Source: Pseudochryseolinea flava
Lineage (GTDB): Bacteria > Bacteroidota > Bacteroidia > Cytophagales > Cyclobacteriaceae
Direction: 5' to 3'
Length of the DNA stretch: 64,000 bases
Assembly: GCF_003286915.1 (NCBI RefSeq)
Contig: NZ_QMFY01000020.1
Coordinates: forward strand, 24,563-88,562
Position numbers and translations under genes: made by a program. Below, one piece after another: positions 1 through 9,372 of the stretch (position 1 is its first letter; every line of letters starts with the position of its first letter). Under the pieces are notes generated by a model that saw only the letters and a program-made list of their open reading frames with translations, was not told the origin of the DNA and did not search any database.

Positions 1-1713
1 AACAAAAAAGGACATGTTGTATTTACTGACGCTAATCAACTACTCTATGTTAATAACACACACGCCCTGGTGAACTACGACGTGTTCAGTAACAAAATTG
101 CAACGTATGATTTCACCACCAACACATGGGGCCATGCCGACACAACGTATCTTGAACCTAACTATTGGCACAATAACAAATTTTATAATGCTGTAAATAA
201 ATCTTTATATGTATTCGGTGGTTATGGACACTTCACCTATAAAAACAATTTCTTTCGCTACGACGAAAAGTCAAACCAATGGGAAACGGTAAAAACTTCT
301 GGTTCAATTCCACCGCGTTATCTTTCCGCAGCCGGCATTCGTGAATCAACTGGCGATGTACTGATCTTTGGCGGTTACGGAAGCATGAGCGGTAAGCAAG
401 AGCTTTCACCACAAAGTTTCTACGATCTGTACAAATTCAACCTCACCTCACATGCAATCGAAAAAATACGTTCTTATGCGCCAGCCGAAGCAAGGGAAGA
501 CATCGTATTTTCCAATTCGCTCATTATAAATGAAGAGAAAAAATGTTTCTATACATTATCCTATCCTAAAAACAAATACGACAGTTACGTTCAATTGCGA
601 CAATACGCGTTAGAGAATGGAGAATCAAAAATCGTGGCAGACTCGATTCCGTTCCGATTCCACGACGAAGATTCATTTTGTGATCTTTTCCTCTCCCCTG
701 CTACAAATGAATTGATTGCGGTGCTCGTATACGAAGATGAAGGTCAGTATCAAGTGAATGTTCATGCTATACAATATCCGCCAATGCAAGCTGGCGATGT
801 GCTCCAAGCACCAACGAACAAAAACAGTTCTTCCTTGGTGTTTGCAACATTATTCCTGTTACCTACTGCCATCGTCGGATACGTCGTTTGGAAGCGTCGA
901 CAAAGGGTAACCGTTCGTAATACAGTTGCCCCAATTCCATCGGAACATACAACAACGGCAACACTACCGCTGCGAGACGAAAGTAAAATCACTTCCGCGA
1001 TTCTATTGCTTGGCGGCTTTCAAGTCTTGGACAAGAAGGGCGTCGATATCTCATCGAAATTCACGATGACACTGAAGGAACTTTTTACAATCATCCTCTT
1101 ACACTCCATTCGACATGAAAAAGGAATTTCGGCTACTGAAATTCAAGAACATCTATGGCCCGAAAAGGACGAAGTGAGCGCTCGCAATAACCGTAATGTA
1201 AATATCAAAAAGCTTCGGGCCCTCCTGGATGATATCGGTGGTATATCGGTCGAGAACAACAACGCTTATCTTAACCTCACCATTGACGATTTTGTTTTTT
1301 GTGACTATCAAACTGTCTATCGATTACTCCACGACAACAATCCTGCTTTGGCAGAAGGCGATAAAATAAACATTCTCATCAGGCATGTAACGCGGGGAAG
1401 CTTACTACCAAACATGCAATCAAATTGGCTTGACAACTTCAAATCAGAAATTTCAAATCAAATTATTGATGCGTTATTAGAATACTCTCAAAAACTAGAT
1501 CCGAAGACAAACGATAAACTCCTGCTCGAAATCGCCGACGCCATTTTTGCATACGATACCATTAACCAAGAGGCGTTGGTTATCAAATGTTCTGTGCTGA
1601 ACAAGAAAGGAAAATATTCACTAGCAAAAACATGGTACGACCATTTCGTGAAAGAATATAAAAACTTATACGCAGAGAACTATCCTAAAAGTTTTGATGA
1701 AGTTATTTCGTAG
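1..1713 (+). CDS. Kelch-repeat, membrane-anchored SARP-like regulator (5' partial)
   Basis: The frame is open from base 1, so the gene starts upstream of the window; the first start-like codon inside it (GTG at 70) is not the true start. Numbering residues from base 1: about 1-270 are kelch/beta-propeller repeats (VFGGYG, LIFGGYG motifs), about 278-298 is one transmembrane helix followed by a basic stop-transfer run (KRRQR), and about 330-430 is a winged-helix region resembling the OmpR/SARP type (FTMTLKELF, LWPEKDEVSARNNRNVNI). The last 130 residues are helical and resemble the bacterial transcriptional activator domain that follows SARP winged helices. I infer a one-component regulator with its sensor outside and its DNA-binding domain in the cytoplasm. 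It lies upstream of and co-directional with the GH95 gene, which it may control. The domain assignment is by eye. Confidence 0.75.
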   Translation, partial: NKKGHVVFTDANQLLYVNNTHALVNYDVFSNKIATYDFTTNTWGHADTTYLEPNYWHNNKFYNAVNKSLYVFGGYGHFTYKNNFFRYDEKSNQWETVKTSGSIPPRYLSAAGIRESTGDVLIFGGYGSMSGKQELSPQSFYDLYKFNLTSHAIEKIRSYAPAEAREDIVFSNSLIINEEKKCFYTLSYPKNKYDSYVQLRQYALENGESKIVADSIPFRFHDEDSFCDLFLSPATNELIAVLVYEDEGQYQVNVHAIQYPPMQAGDVLQAPTNKNSSSLVFATLFLLPTAIVGYVVWKRRQRVTVRNTVAPIPSEHTTTATLPLRDESKITSAILLLGGFQVLDKKGVDISSKFTMTLKELFTIILLHSIRHEKGISATEIQEHLWPEKDEVSARNNRNVNIKKLRALLDDIGGISVENNNAYLNLTIDDFVFCDYQTVYRLLHDNNPALAEGDKINILIRHVTRGSLLPNMQSNWLDNFKSEISNQIIDALLEYSQKLDPKTNDKLLLEIADAIFAYDTINQEALVIKCSVLNKKGKYSLAKTWYDHFVKEYKNLYAENYPKSFDEVIS

Positions 1714-1833
1714 CCGCTAACCTCGCCAGTCTCTAAAATCGTTATCACTACCCGTTACTACATATTCTTTATTTCGATATTCAATTCCCGTATTCATTAA
1801 TTCGTTATTAAGTATAAATTAATGCAGTCAGTT

Positions 1834-1841
1834 TATGTTTG
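1834..1841 (+). promoter_or_regulatory. Putative Bacteroidota -7 promoter element
   Basis: TATGTTTG matches the Bacteroidota -7 consensus TAnnTTTG exactly. It sits 21 bases before the ATG at 1863, which fits a short leader and argues against an upstream TTG start at 1839. I see no convincing -33 TTTG at the expected distance, so this is weak. Confidence 0.3.
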
Positions 1842-1862
1842 TCGGTATCATCATGTGATTCT

Positions 1863-4313
1863 ATGTTAAAATGTATTGCTATTACGATCTTCTTCGCGTC
1901 GCTTGTAACCGAAATTCAAGCTCAACAACATCAGCTCTGGTACGACAAACCGGCCGCCAACTGGAATGAAGCGCTTCCCATCGGAAACGGGCGTATTGCT
2001 GCAATGATCTTCGGTGGTCCTGGTCAAGAAAGATTGCAACTCAATGAAGAAACGGTTTGGGCAGGCGAACCAGGCAATAACATTCCATCGACTGCTTTTT
2101 ATGAATCGCTACGTACGATACAAAAATCAATCTTCGATGGAGACTACCAATCAGCACACGATCGAGCGATGACAGTCGTACCACGGCATGCTCCCTCTGA
2201 CAATAACTACGGAATGCCCTATCAGCCCGTGTGCGATGTACTGATAACCTTCCCCGGACACGATAACTTCAAACAATACAAACGGACATTAGACATTGGC
2301 CAAGCCGTGAGTACGACAACCTACGAGGTTAATGATGTTATGTTCACACGTGAAATTTTCAGCTCATTCACAGATCAAGTTTTTATTGTGCGCATGTCCG
2401 CGAGCGAGAAAAATAAGATCACATGTAAAATATCTTTAACATCGCCACATGAAAAATACTCAATACGTTCGTCTGTAGACAATATAATTTTAACTGGAAC
2501 ATCTGGATCACACGCCAACAAAAAGGGCAGCGTATTATTTACAACAATTGCGAAAGCAATTAATGTTGATGGACAAATTTCTACTATCGACAATAGTATC
2601 GTCATTGAAGGCGCATCAACCGTCACGTTATTTATTTCGATCGGAACAAACTTCAAAAGTTATAACAACGTCAGTGGTGATCAACTCAAGAAAGCTACTG
2701 ACTACATATCATCTGCGACACAGAAAAAATATAGCGATCTTAAGTACAGTCATATAAAATATTACAAAAAGTTTTATGATCGTGTTTCGCTATCGCTTGG
2801 CAGTAGCGAACCTGCGCGTAAGCCAACCAATATTCAGCTGGAAGAATTCAAAGACACAGAAGATCCAACACTTGTTGCGCTCTACTATCAGTTTGGAAGA
2901 TATCTGTTGATTTGCTCTTCTCAACCAGGAACGCAGCCCGCGAACTTGCAAGGAAAGTGGAACAACTCACTGTCACCACCGTGGGACAGTAAGTATACGA
3001 TCAATATCAACACAGAGATGAATTATTGGCCAGCGGAAGTCACCAATTTATCAGAGCTTCATCAACCACTCTTCATGATGTTGAAAGACTTGGAGCAAAC
3101 GGGAAAAGTAGCCGCTGAAAAATTATATCGAGCACGTGGATGGGTTGTACATCATAACACAGACTTATGGAGAATAGCAGGGCCAGTGGATGGTTCGTAC
3201 TACGGATTGTGGCCCATGGGTAGTGCATGGCTTTCCCAACATATTTGGCAACATTATTTATTCACAGGCGATAAAAACCATCTTCAAAAATATTACACAA
3301 CACTGAAAGGCGCGGCGTTGTTTTATCACGACATTCTCGTTGAAGAGCCGAAAAACAAATGGTTAGTGGTGTCGCCATCGATGTCGCCAGAGAATGAACA
3401 TCGTCGCGGAATCTCTATCGCAGCGGGCACAACGATGGACAACCAATTGGTATTTGATGTTTTCTCCAATTTCATTGACGCGTCAACAATACTAACACAA
3501 GATGAAGCACTACGAGATTCAATTATTCAAAAGCGGAATCGTCTTGCGCCCATGCAAGTTGGGCAATTTGGTCAACTCCAAGAATGGTTAGAGGATTGGG
3601 ACCGCGCCGACGACAAACATCGCCACGTGTCGCACCTTTATGGGCTTTATCCTTCAAATCAAATTTCAGTCTTTAGACATCCATCGCTTTTTCAAGCAGC
3701 ACGCACATCATTGATCCACCGCGGCGACCATTCCACCGGATGGTCGATGGGATGGAAAGTAAATTTATGGGCACGACTACTCGACGGCGAAAGAGCGTAT
3801 CAACTTATTAAGGCACAACTCACGCCTGTACACGAGGGAGAATCTCACGGCGGAACGTATTTGAATCTCCTTGACGCACATCCACCATTTCAAATCGATG
3901 GAAACTTCGGATGTACATCAGGAATCACAGAGATGCTGGTACAAAGTCATGATGGTGCAATTCATCTCCTTCCTGCACTTCCAGCACGTTGGTCTTCCGG
4001 ATCTGTAAGCGGGATCAGAACCCGGGGTGGTTTTGAAATTGATCTCTCATGGAATCATGGCCGCACACGCGAATTAAAAGTAACTTCTACCATTGGTGGC
4101 ATCTGTAGGATACGAAGTACAATTCCGTTACACGATGATCGATTGAAAAAGGTCGACTTGAAAAACACAAACGAATTACTTCGCGTAAATGAAATCAAGC
4201 AACCTGTCATTTTAAAACTTACAACGGAACAATCCTTTGTGGCGCCCGTCGTATATGAATACGACTTTACTACAGAAAGAGGAAAAGTATACGCTTTTGT
4301 TGTAGCAGAATAA
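1863..4313 (+). CDS. GH95 alpha-L-fucosidase, secreted
   Basis: 816 residues from the ATG at 1863; a TTG at 1839 would add eight residues but splits the signal peptide (hydrophobic run ending in EIQAQ). The N-terminal LWYDKPAANWNEALPIGNGR stretch is the classic start of GH95. The GH95 active-site blocks are present: NINTEMNYWPAE near residues 381-392 (the paired Asn that activate water), SPSMSPENE with the likely acid Glu at 510, and DGNFG with the Asp at about 679. Family members release alpha-1,2-linked L-fucose (or L-galactose) from plant xyloglucan or host glycans. Probably periplasmic or surface-located after signal cleavage. No SusC/SusD pair is directly attached; the only neighbour in the same orientation is the kelch regulator. 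Confidence 0.93.
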   Translation: MLKCIAITIFFASLVTEIQAQQHQLWYDKPAANWNEALPIGNGRIAAMIFGGPGQERLQLNEETVWAGEPGNNIPSTAFYESLRTIQKSIFDGDYQSAHDRAMTVVPRHAPSDNNYGMPYQPVCDVLITFPGHDNFKQYKRTLDIGQAVSTTTYEVNDVMFTREIFSSFTDQVFIVRMSASEKNKITCKISLTSPHEKYSIRSSVDNIILTGTSGSHANKKGSVLFTTIAKAINVDGQISTIDNSIVIEGASTVTLFISIGTNFKSYNNVSGDQLKKATDYISSATQKKYSDLKYSHIKYYKKFYDRVSLSLGSSEPARKPTNIQLEEFKDTEDPTLVALYYQFGRYLLICSSQPGTQPANLQGKWNNSLSPPWDSKYTININTEMNYWPAEVTNLSELHQPLFMMLKDLEQTGKVAAEKLYRARGWVVHHNTDLWRIAGPVDGSYYGLWPMGSAWLSQHIWQHYLFTGDKNHLQKYYTTLKGAALFYHDILVEEPKNKWLVVSPSMSPENEHRRGISIAAGTTMDNQLVFDVFSNFIDASTILTQDEALRDSIIQKRNRLAPMQVGQFGQLQEWLEDWDRADDKHRHVSHLYGLYPSNQISVFRHPSLFQAARTSLIHRGDHSTGWSMGWKVNLWARLLDGERAYQLIKAQLTPVHEGESHGGTYLNLLDAHPPFQIDGNFGCTSGITEMLVQSHDGAIHLLPALPARWSSGSVSGIRTRGGFEIDLSWNHGRTRELKVTSTIGGICRIRSTIPLHDDRLKKVDLKNTNELLRVNEIKQPVILKLTTEQSFVAPVVYEYDFTTERGKVYAFVVAE

Positions 4314-4553
4314 GCTTAGCTTGTAGTACGATAGGAATTCGCAAATGAAAACAGTGAAATTTAAAATATCCGCAGGAACAAACGACCTTTCCTCATTTGT
4401 GACGGGACACGAATTGTTTTTGATCATTAAAATTAATTCTAGCTATTTCTGCTATACAATGGTGATAGACTAGAAGAAGGAAGACCTTATGCGATCATTT
4501 ATCCGTTTCACATTATACTACCGGTAAAATATCTTCGAAAGGAAATCATCGTC

Positions 4554-4584
4554 GAGGCAAAACTCATTTAACAGAGTTTTCCTC
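4554..4584. terminator. Hairpin at the 3' end of the PadR gene
   Basis: GAGG-c-AAAACTC and GAGTTTTCCTC form a stem of about 11 bp with one bulge and an 8-base loop, overlapping the PadR stop codon. There is no T-run on either side, so it may act in RNA stability rather than as a true intrinsic terminator. Confidence 0.3.
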
Positions 4585-4918
4585 AGATGCTAAACTGTAA
4601 GGCAACTTTCGGTATTTGATTGAACAGTTGGTTGCGCAATGCATTTGCCTCTTCTATCGCGCGTTTACCTGTCGCCGTCAATAAAAATATTCGTTTACGA
4701 CGTCCCCCGCGTTCATTGGTTGGGTCACCAAGTTTAGACGACACTAATCCTTTATCTTCTAATCGCGTGAGCACAGCATGTACGGCACTGATGTTGAGTG
4801 ATCGTCCCGTTTGTCTTTCAACTTCATCCATCACCGCAACACCGTAAGCTTGTTTGTATAAAATTCCTACCGTGAGCAAAATAAGCTCTTCCAATTCACC
4901 TAAATATTCACCCTTCAT
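4583..4918 (-). CDS. PadR family winged-helix transcriptional regulator
   Basis: 111 residues, the usual size for short PadR proteins. The N-terminus GELEELILLTVGILYKQAYG and the region DEVERQTGRSLNISAVHAVL, then LEDKGLVSSKLG, are the hallmark PadR winged-helix positions (the AVYAVL-like recognition helix). The basic wing RGGRRKRIFLLT follows. PadR proteins usually repress neighbouring transporter genes and respond to small molecules. The gene begins 3 bases after the stop of the permease gene on the same strand, so the two are cotranscribed and this regulator probably controls its own operon. Confidence 0.9.
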   Translation of the reverse strand: MKGEYLGELEELILLTVGILYKQAYGVAVMDEVERQTGRSLNISAVHAVLTRLEDKGLVSSKLGDPTNERGGRRKRIFLLTATGKRAIEEANALRNQLFNQIPKVALQFSI

Positions 4919-4921
4919 AAA

Positions 4922-7582
4922 TCAATCGTTCTTTAATACAGTAGCTGGGTTTGTTCGTGTTGCTTTCCATGCCTGAAACGCAATGGTGGCAAAGGCTATT
5001 CCCAACGCAGCAAAACCGACCAATACAAAAATCACAAAATCGATGTCTACTTGATATGCAAACGTCGACAACCACTGTTTCATCAATACATAGGCCAGTG
5101 GAAATGCAATCACAATGGCGATCAATATCAACACAAAGAATCGTTTTGTGAAAAGTAAAAATATTTCCGCATCCGAACTTCCTAACACCTTACGGATACT
5201 CATTTCCTTTTTACGTTGCTCCACGGTGTGTGTCGACAACCCGAACAATCCCAAACATGCTACTAAAATAGAAAGCGCAGAAAAAATGATCGTGATCTTG
5301 CTCAATTTACTTTCCGCTTTATATAGGCTTTCCAAACTGCTGTCGAGGAAAAAATATTCGAAAGGCCATCCTGGATATTGCTCCTCCCACTTTGATTCCA
5401 AAAAAGAAATCGTACTATTCATATCATCCGGAGACACTCTAACCGCCATATATTTAATAAAAAGATTAAATGCTCGAGGATTTAAATTCAAATCAATGAC
5501 CAACGGTTTTATCGGTTGATGACGTGAAGCGAAATTAAAATCTTTGACAACCCCAACGATCTGTTTATTCAGCCGTCCATTAAAAGATTTACCGATCGCG
5601 GTTTCGTTGGTCCATCCCATTTGTTTTACCAACTGCTCATTCACCAACAATGCGAGACTGTCGTCTGTGTAGATCTCTTCAGAATAATCTCTGCCAGCGA
5701 CCAGGGGAATATCGAATGTTTTCAAGAAATCATGACGTACGTTGAGCCTCGGTATAGGGCGCGTTTTTTCCATTACATCAAAACTATAGTTCCCCACTTG
5801 ATGCTTAGCACCAAGCACATCTTCCACCGCAGTAACTTCAAGTACGTTCTTGTTGCTTTTAAATTCAGCTTTAATGGCTTCGAAAGTTTGTGCAACCGGC
5901 GTGCGGAGTGTTTGAATCATGATCACATTTTCTTGCTGAAAGCCAGTATCATTTTTCTGAAGCATCATCAACTGATCCATCGAAATTCCCGTACCGACTA
6001 GCAAAATAATCGACAAAGAAAATTGCACGACAACCAACACTTTTCTAAACATCAATCCCTTCTCTCCGCTGGATGCAGATTTCAAAGCGGTAATTGGTTG
6101 AAACGATGACAATACAAATGCTGGATAAAGGCCTGCAAATATTCCCACAACCAACGGAAGCAAGATGAGTACTGCAACAAAGAACGGGTCCAACAATGTT
6201 GAAAAAGGTATATCCTTCTCGGCGAATGTATTAAAGAATGGTAATGCGGCTATAACGATCCCTACTGCGACAACGGCAGCCAACGCACATACGGCTACCG
6301 ACTCAAATAAGAATTGCGTTATCAATTGCCCTTTGTAGCTGCCAAGTGTCTTTCGCATGCCGACTTCCTTCGCTCGTTTAATTGCGCGCGCCGTACTTAG
6401 ATTGATAAAATTTATCCCGGCAATCAATACAACAAAAAATGCTACGCATCCAAAAATATACAGCGTCGACATCGATCCGTTGGGTTGAATCTCATAGTCG
6501 TGATTCGATTGTAGATGTATATCAGCAAGCGGAAATAAAGTTAGCGTAACATCATTGATAATCTCCTCGGGGAAATACTTACGAATGAACGCAGGCATTT
6601 TCGCTTCCAGTACGGGCGCGTCGCTTGGGTTGCGTAGGAGTAAATAAGTCCAACAAGGATTCCAATACCAGCCCGGCCAACTTGTGCCGTAATAATGTGT
6701 GAGTGTCGAAAAGGAGATCAGAAAATCAAATTGAAAATGTGTGCTTTGCGGAACATCTTCGAGAACTCCCGTAACGAGTAAATTATGTTCACCTTGGAAA
6801 ACCAAATACTTTCCCATCGGATTTGTATCACCGAAATACTTCTTGGCCATGCTTTGCGTAATGATAACCGAGTTGGTATGATCGAGTGCAGTTGCCTTAC
6901 TACCTGTGATGAGATTAAAATCAAATACATCGAAAAAAGTGGAGTCCGTAAAAAATGCACGTGACTCGTAGAACTCTTTTTCATGATCGATGGTGGACAT
7001 CGCCAATGCCGGCGATTGAAAATTAAAGAATCGAACGTATTGCTCTACCTGATCCGGAAAGTCCACTTGCAACGCTTCGGCTACTGGAAACGGAAGACTT
7101 GCTGATCGCTCACCGACACCTTCGCTTTCAAGAATTTCATGCATGCGAAAAATTCGATCAGACTTTGTATGCATGCGATCAAAACTCATTTCATCTCTTA
7201 TATATAAAGAGATCAACACAAAACAGGCGAGGCCGATTGCAAGCCCAAAAATATTGAGTGCTGCATAAGCTTTCTGACGAAGCAAGTTTCGCTTGAAAAC
7301 TTGAAAGTAGTTTTTGTACATCATAGCAGGACGATATGGTGAGGTACGACGTTTAAGGTTTGACCACCGGAAGAAGCGAAGCACATTCCAACCAAAGGCC
7401 AGGTCCGCGCGAAATTTCCCTTTCGACTTGCATTGGCGTTCATATAGTTCATACGCATCCCCTTGAATCTCTTCAAGAAGATCCGTACGGCAGTACCAAC
7501 ACAAAAATCGATCAGCCCACTTTGGCGGTGTAGGATGGTGCATATTAATTCTACAAACGTGAAAGTAATTAATATGTTTCAC
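4922..7582 (-). CDS. ABC transporter permease with prefix domain (FtsX/MacB type)
   Basis: 886 residues. About residues 15-90 match the permease prefix domain 2 found on Cytophagales FtsX-type permeases (PKWADRFLCWYCRTDLLEE). Then come the first transmembrane helix (LNIFGLAIGLACFVLISLYI), a MacB-like periplasmic domain, an FtsX triple-helix block, a second anchoring helix (VLVVVQFSLSIILLVGTGI), a second periplasmic domain and the C-terminal FtsX block ending in the common AWKATRTNPATVLKND tail. Such proteins move lipids or peptides, or transmit force across the envelope, driven by a separate MacB-like ATPase; none is in this window. The start is uncertain: an ATG 13 codons in (MHHPTPPKW) may be the real one. 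The downstream partner is PadR. Confidence 0.88.
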   Translation of the reverse strand: MKHINYFHVCRINMHHPTPPKWADRFLCWYCRTDLLEEIQGDAYELYERQCKSKGKFRADLAFGWNVLRFFRWSNLKRRTSPYRPAMMYKNYFQVFKRNLLRQKAYAALNIFGLAIGLACFVLISLYIRDEMSFDRMHTKSDRIFRMHEILESEGVGERSASLPFPVAEALQVDFPDQVEQYVRFFNFQSPALAMSTIDHEKEFYESRAFFTDSTFFDVFDFNLITGSKATALDHTNSVIITQSMAKKYFGDTNPMGKYLVFQGEHNLLVTGVLEDVPQSTHFQFDFLISFSTLTHYYGTSWPGWYWNPCWTYLLLRNPSDAPVLEAKMPAFIRKYFPEEIINDVTLTLFPLADIHLQSNHDYEIQPNGSMSTLYIFGCVAFFVVLIAGINFINLSTARAIKRAKEVGMRKTLGSYKGQLITQFLFESVAVCALAAVVAVGIVIAALPFFNTFAEKDIPFSTLLDPFFVAVLILLPLVVGIFAGLYPAFVLSSFQPITALKSASSGEKGLMFRKVLVVVQFSLSIILLVGTGISMDQLMMLQKNDTGFQQENVIMIQTLRTPVAQTFEAIKAEFKSNKNVLEVTAVEDVLGAKHQVGNYSFDVMEKTRPIPRLNVRHDFLKTFDIPLVAGRDYSEEIYTDDSLALLVNEQLVKQMGWTNETAIGKSFNGRLNKQIVGVVKDFNFASRHQPIKPLVIDLNLNPRAFNLFIKYMAVRVSPDDMNSTISFLESKWEEQYPGWPFEYFFLDSSLESLYKAESKLSKITIIFSALSILVACLGLFGLSTHTVEQRKKEMSIRKVLGSSDAEIFLLFTKRFFVLILIAIVIAFPLAYVLMKQWLSTFAYQVDIDFVIFVLVGFAALGIAFATIAFQAWKATRTNPATVLKND

Positions 7583-7682
7583 ATTTGTAGAATATTAACC
7601 GAAATAAACCAGATAGGTTAGCCGAAGTGAAAAAAGTATCACGGTTTTAACTGGATACTTCATCAGATGCTACATCACGACA

Positions 7683-7922
7683 TCAGCGCTTCGAAGACCA
7701 AAATTTATCTTCATCAAGCGATTCGATGTAAAGCGCTTCGACCTTTTCTCTCGCCCAGGGTGTTTTACGAAGGAAGGCTAAACTTGATTTGATACTCGGG
7801 TCGAAATTAAAACAACGTATGTTGATGCGCTTGCCGAGCTCCTCCCAGCCGTAATATTCCACAAGGTGTTCGAGAATCATCTGCAGCGTTTTTCCATGCA
7901 AAGGGTTATTCGGTTGTTCCAT
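7683..7922 (-). CDS. VF530 family small DNA-binding protein (DUF2132)
   Basis: 79 residues matching the VF530/DUF2132 family by the conserved [40 protein letters not shown] and [13 protein letters not shown] blocks. The family is reported to be small helical DNA-binding proteins; the cellular role is not known. Its ATG overlaps the stop codon of the YwbE gene by one base (TAATG), so translation is probably coupled. Confidence 0.88.
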   Translation of the reverse strand: MEQPNNPLHGKTLQMILEHLVEYYGWEELGKRINIRCFNFDPSIKSSLAFLRKTPWAREKVEALYIESLDEDKFWSSKR

Positions 7923-8122
7923 TATTCAGCGTCAATTATCTCTTGAACTCTTCCGATTTGACCATCTTCAAGGCGCACCTTGATGCCACGGTGATGCTTG
8001 GGTGCACTCGTTAGAATATCTTTTACAAATCCCTCAGTGAGTGTTCCCGTCCTTTGATCTTTTTTTAATACGATCATCACGTGCGTTCCTTTTTTAATGT
8101 TGGCGCGAATTGTGCCGTTCAT
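7922..8122 (-). CDS. YwbE family protein (DUF2196)
   Basis: 66 residues matching the YwbE family ([20 protein letters not shown], then [20 protein letters not shown] and GQIGRVQEI). The fold is a small beta-barrel-like domain of unknown function, conserved in many bacteria. It is the first gene of a two-gene unit with VF530 and overlaps it by one base. Confidence 0.88.
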   Translation of the reverse strand: MNGTIRANIKKGTHVMIVLKKDQRTGTLTEGFVKDILTSAPKHHRGIKVRLEDGQIGRVQEIIDAE

Positions 8123-8683
8123 AGCATTATATTAGCCCGCAAAGATACATGTGCGAAATTTACCAACAGCAATAGAACGAATCCCTTCGATGATTTTTAC
8201 CCTCGTTTAGTCGGACAAATAGCAACCACGGCGACCAATTTTCTATTTTACTGAACCGTCAAGCTTCGGCGTAGCGCCCACTACCTGCACTATTCGTGCA
8301 CCCTCCTTGCGCGATCACTGTGTAGATGAAGTCTGCTTCACTAGGTAGCGAAGCCACCAACACCGCCCGGATCTTACGAGTTTTTCGTTGTCTATTCGAT
8401 GGAGAAAATGTTGATGTCATCAGATTTTCTTGTCCCTTGTTTTAACGCGTCCATCATATTAGTGTATGTTTCAACACTTAAAAAAATCATGCCCTTTGCG
8501 CGTCAGATCCTCAACATTTGTTCGTGAAACGTGCGGACAATCGATTACATAAAACATATTGACACACGCGCACACTTACCACGCTTGTCGTGTGAGTGCA
8601 CGGCGTTTTTTTTGTTGCGTCGATGGTTTTTTATATTTTGGTCGAAGCCACCGAGCTATACAAGTTCCCTTTCAATATTGACA
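8123..8683. other. Gene-free stretch between YwbE and the ECF sigma gene
   Basis: About 560 bases between two divergent units. An in-frame extension of the sigma ORF covers 8531-8683, but its translation (basic, no sigma similarity) does not look like protein. Small inverted repeats such as TGCAC-tattc-GTGCA near 8286 are visible; I recognise no RNA gene or promoter with confidence. Confidence 0.5.
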
Positions 8684-9307
8684 ATGCGTGATTTCTCTTC
8701 ATATTCTGATTTAGAAATCTGGTCTTCATTTCGGGCCGGTGATGAAGATGCATTCGCTTACATTTACCAACATCAAGCCTCATCGTTACTCAAATACGGT
8801 TACCAAATCGGAAAAGATAAAGCGCTTGTTGAGGATTGCGTTCACGATTTATTTATTCATCTCTCCTTACATCGTGCGACAATCAACGACACCACTTCAA
8901 TTAAATATTACTTATTCAAAAGCTTGCGTCGAAAAATCATCGAAGCTTTAGATCGGCAACAAACTGGCGAACGCCATCTGAAAACATATTTCTATTGGAC
9001 GGAAAAAAAATCAAAATCGTTCGAAGAGAATTTGATTGCCGAACAGACTACTGAAACACAAGTTCAAAATCTTGCGCGTCATTTGAAGGACCTCCCTCCG
9101 CGTCAACAAGAAGCGTTATACTTAGTGTACTACTCAAACTTAAGCTACGAAGAAATCGCATCGATCATGTCGCTGCAGGTTCGTACCGTTTACAACCACG
9201 TGCACACGGGCCTAGAAACATTGCGATCCAAAATGAAAGAACCTGGTTTTGAACGAATCATCCCATTGCTCATCCTCGCCCTAGCTTTGCAGTATTCTGC
9301 TCATTAA
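8684..9307 (+). CDS. ECF-type RNA polymerase sigma factor
   Basis: 207 residues from the ATG at 8684 (MRDFSSYSDLEIWSSF), the usual start for Bacteroidota ECF sigmas; the longer frame from 8531 adds 51 unrelated residues. Region 2 is around DAFAYIYQHQASSLLKYGYQ and VEDCVHDLFIHL; region 4 is LPPRQQEALYLVYYSNLSYE with the helix-turn-helix EEIASIMSLQVRTVYNHV. The C-terminus ends in a hydrophobic tail (IIPLLILALALQY), common in this class. It is followed 65 bases later by a FecR-type anti-sigma gene and then an STN-domain SusC, the standard trans-envelope signalling order, so it probably drives the SusC/SusD operon. Confidence 0.93.
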   Translation: MRDFSSYSDLEIWSSFRAGDEDAFAYIYQHQASSLLKYGYQIGKDKALVEDCVHDLFIHLSLHRATINDTTSIKYYLFKSLRRKIIEALDRQQTGERHLKTYFYWTEKKSKSFEENLIAEQTTETQVQNLARHLKDLPPRQQEALYLVYYSNLSYEEIASIMSLQVRTVYNHVHTGLETLRSKMKEPGFERIIPLLILALALQYSAH

Positions 9308-9372
9308 AAATTTCAAAAAATAATTTTCAATAGACTGGTAAAAAGCGAGGGCACGCCCCTTTGCATTAGTGT

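Noticed and set aside
5115..6001. Plus-strand frames over the ABC permease
   Set aside because: Antisense to a complete 886-residue permease; no recognised domain.
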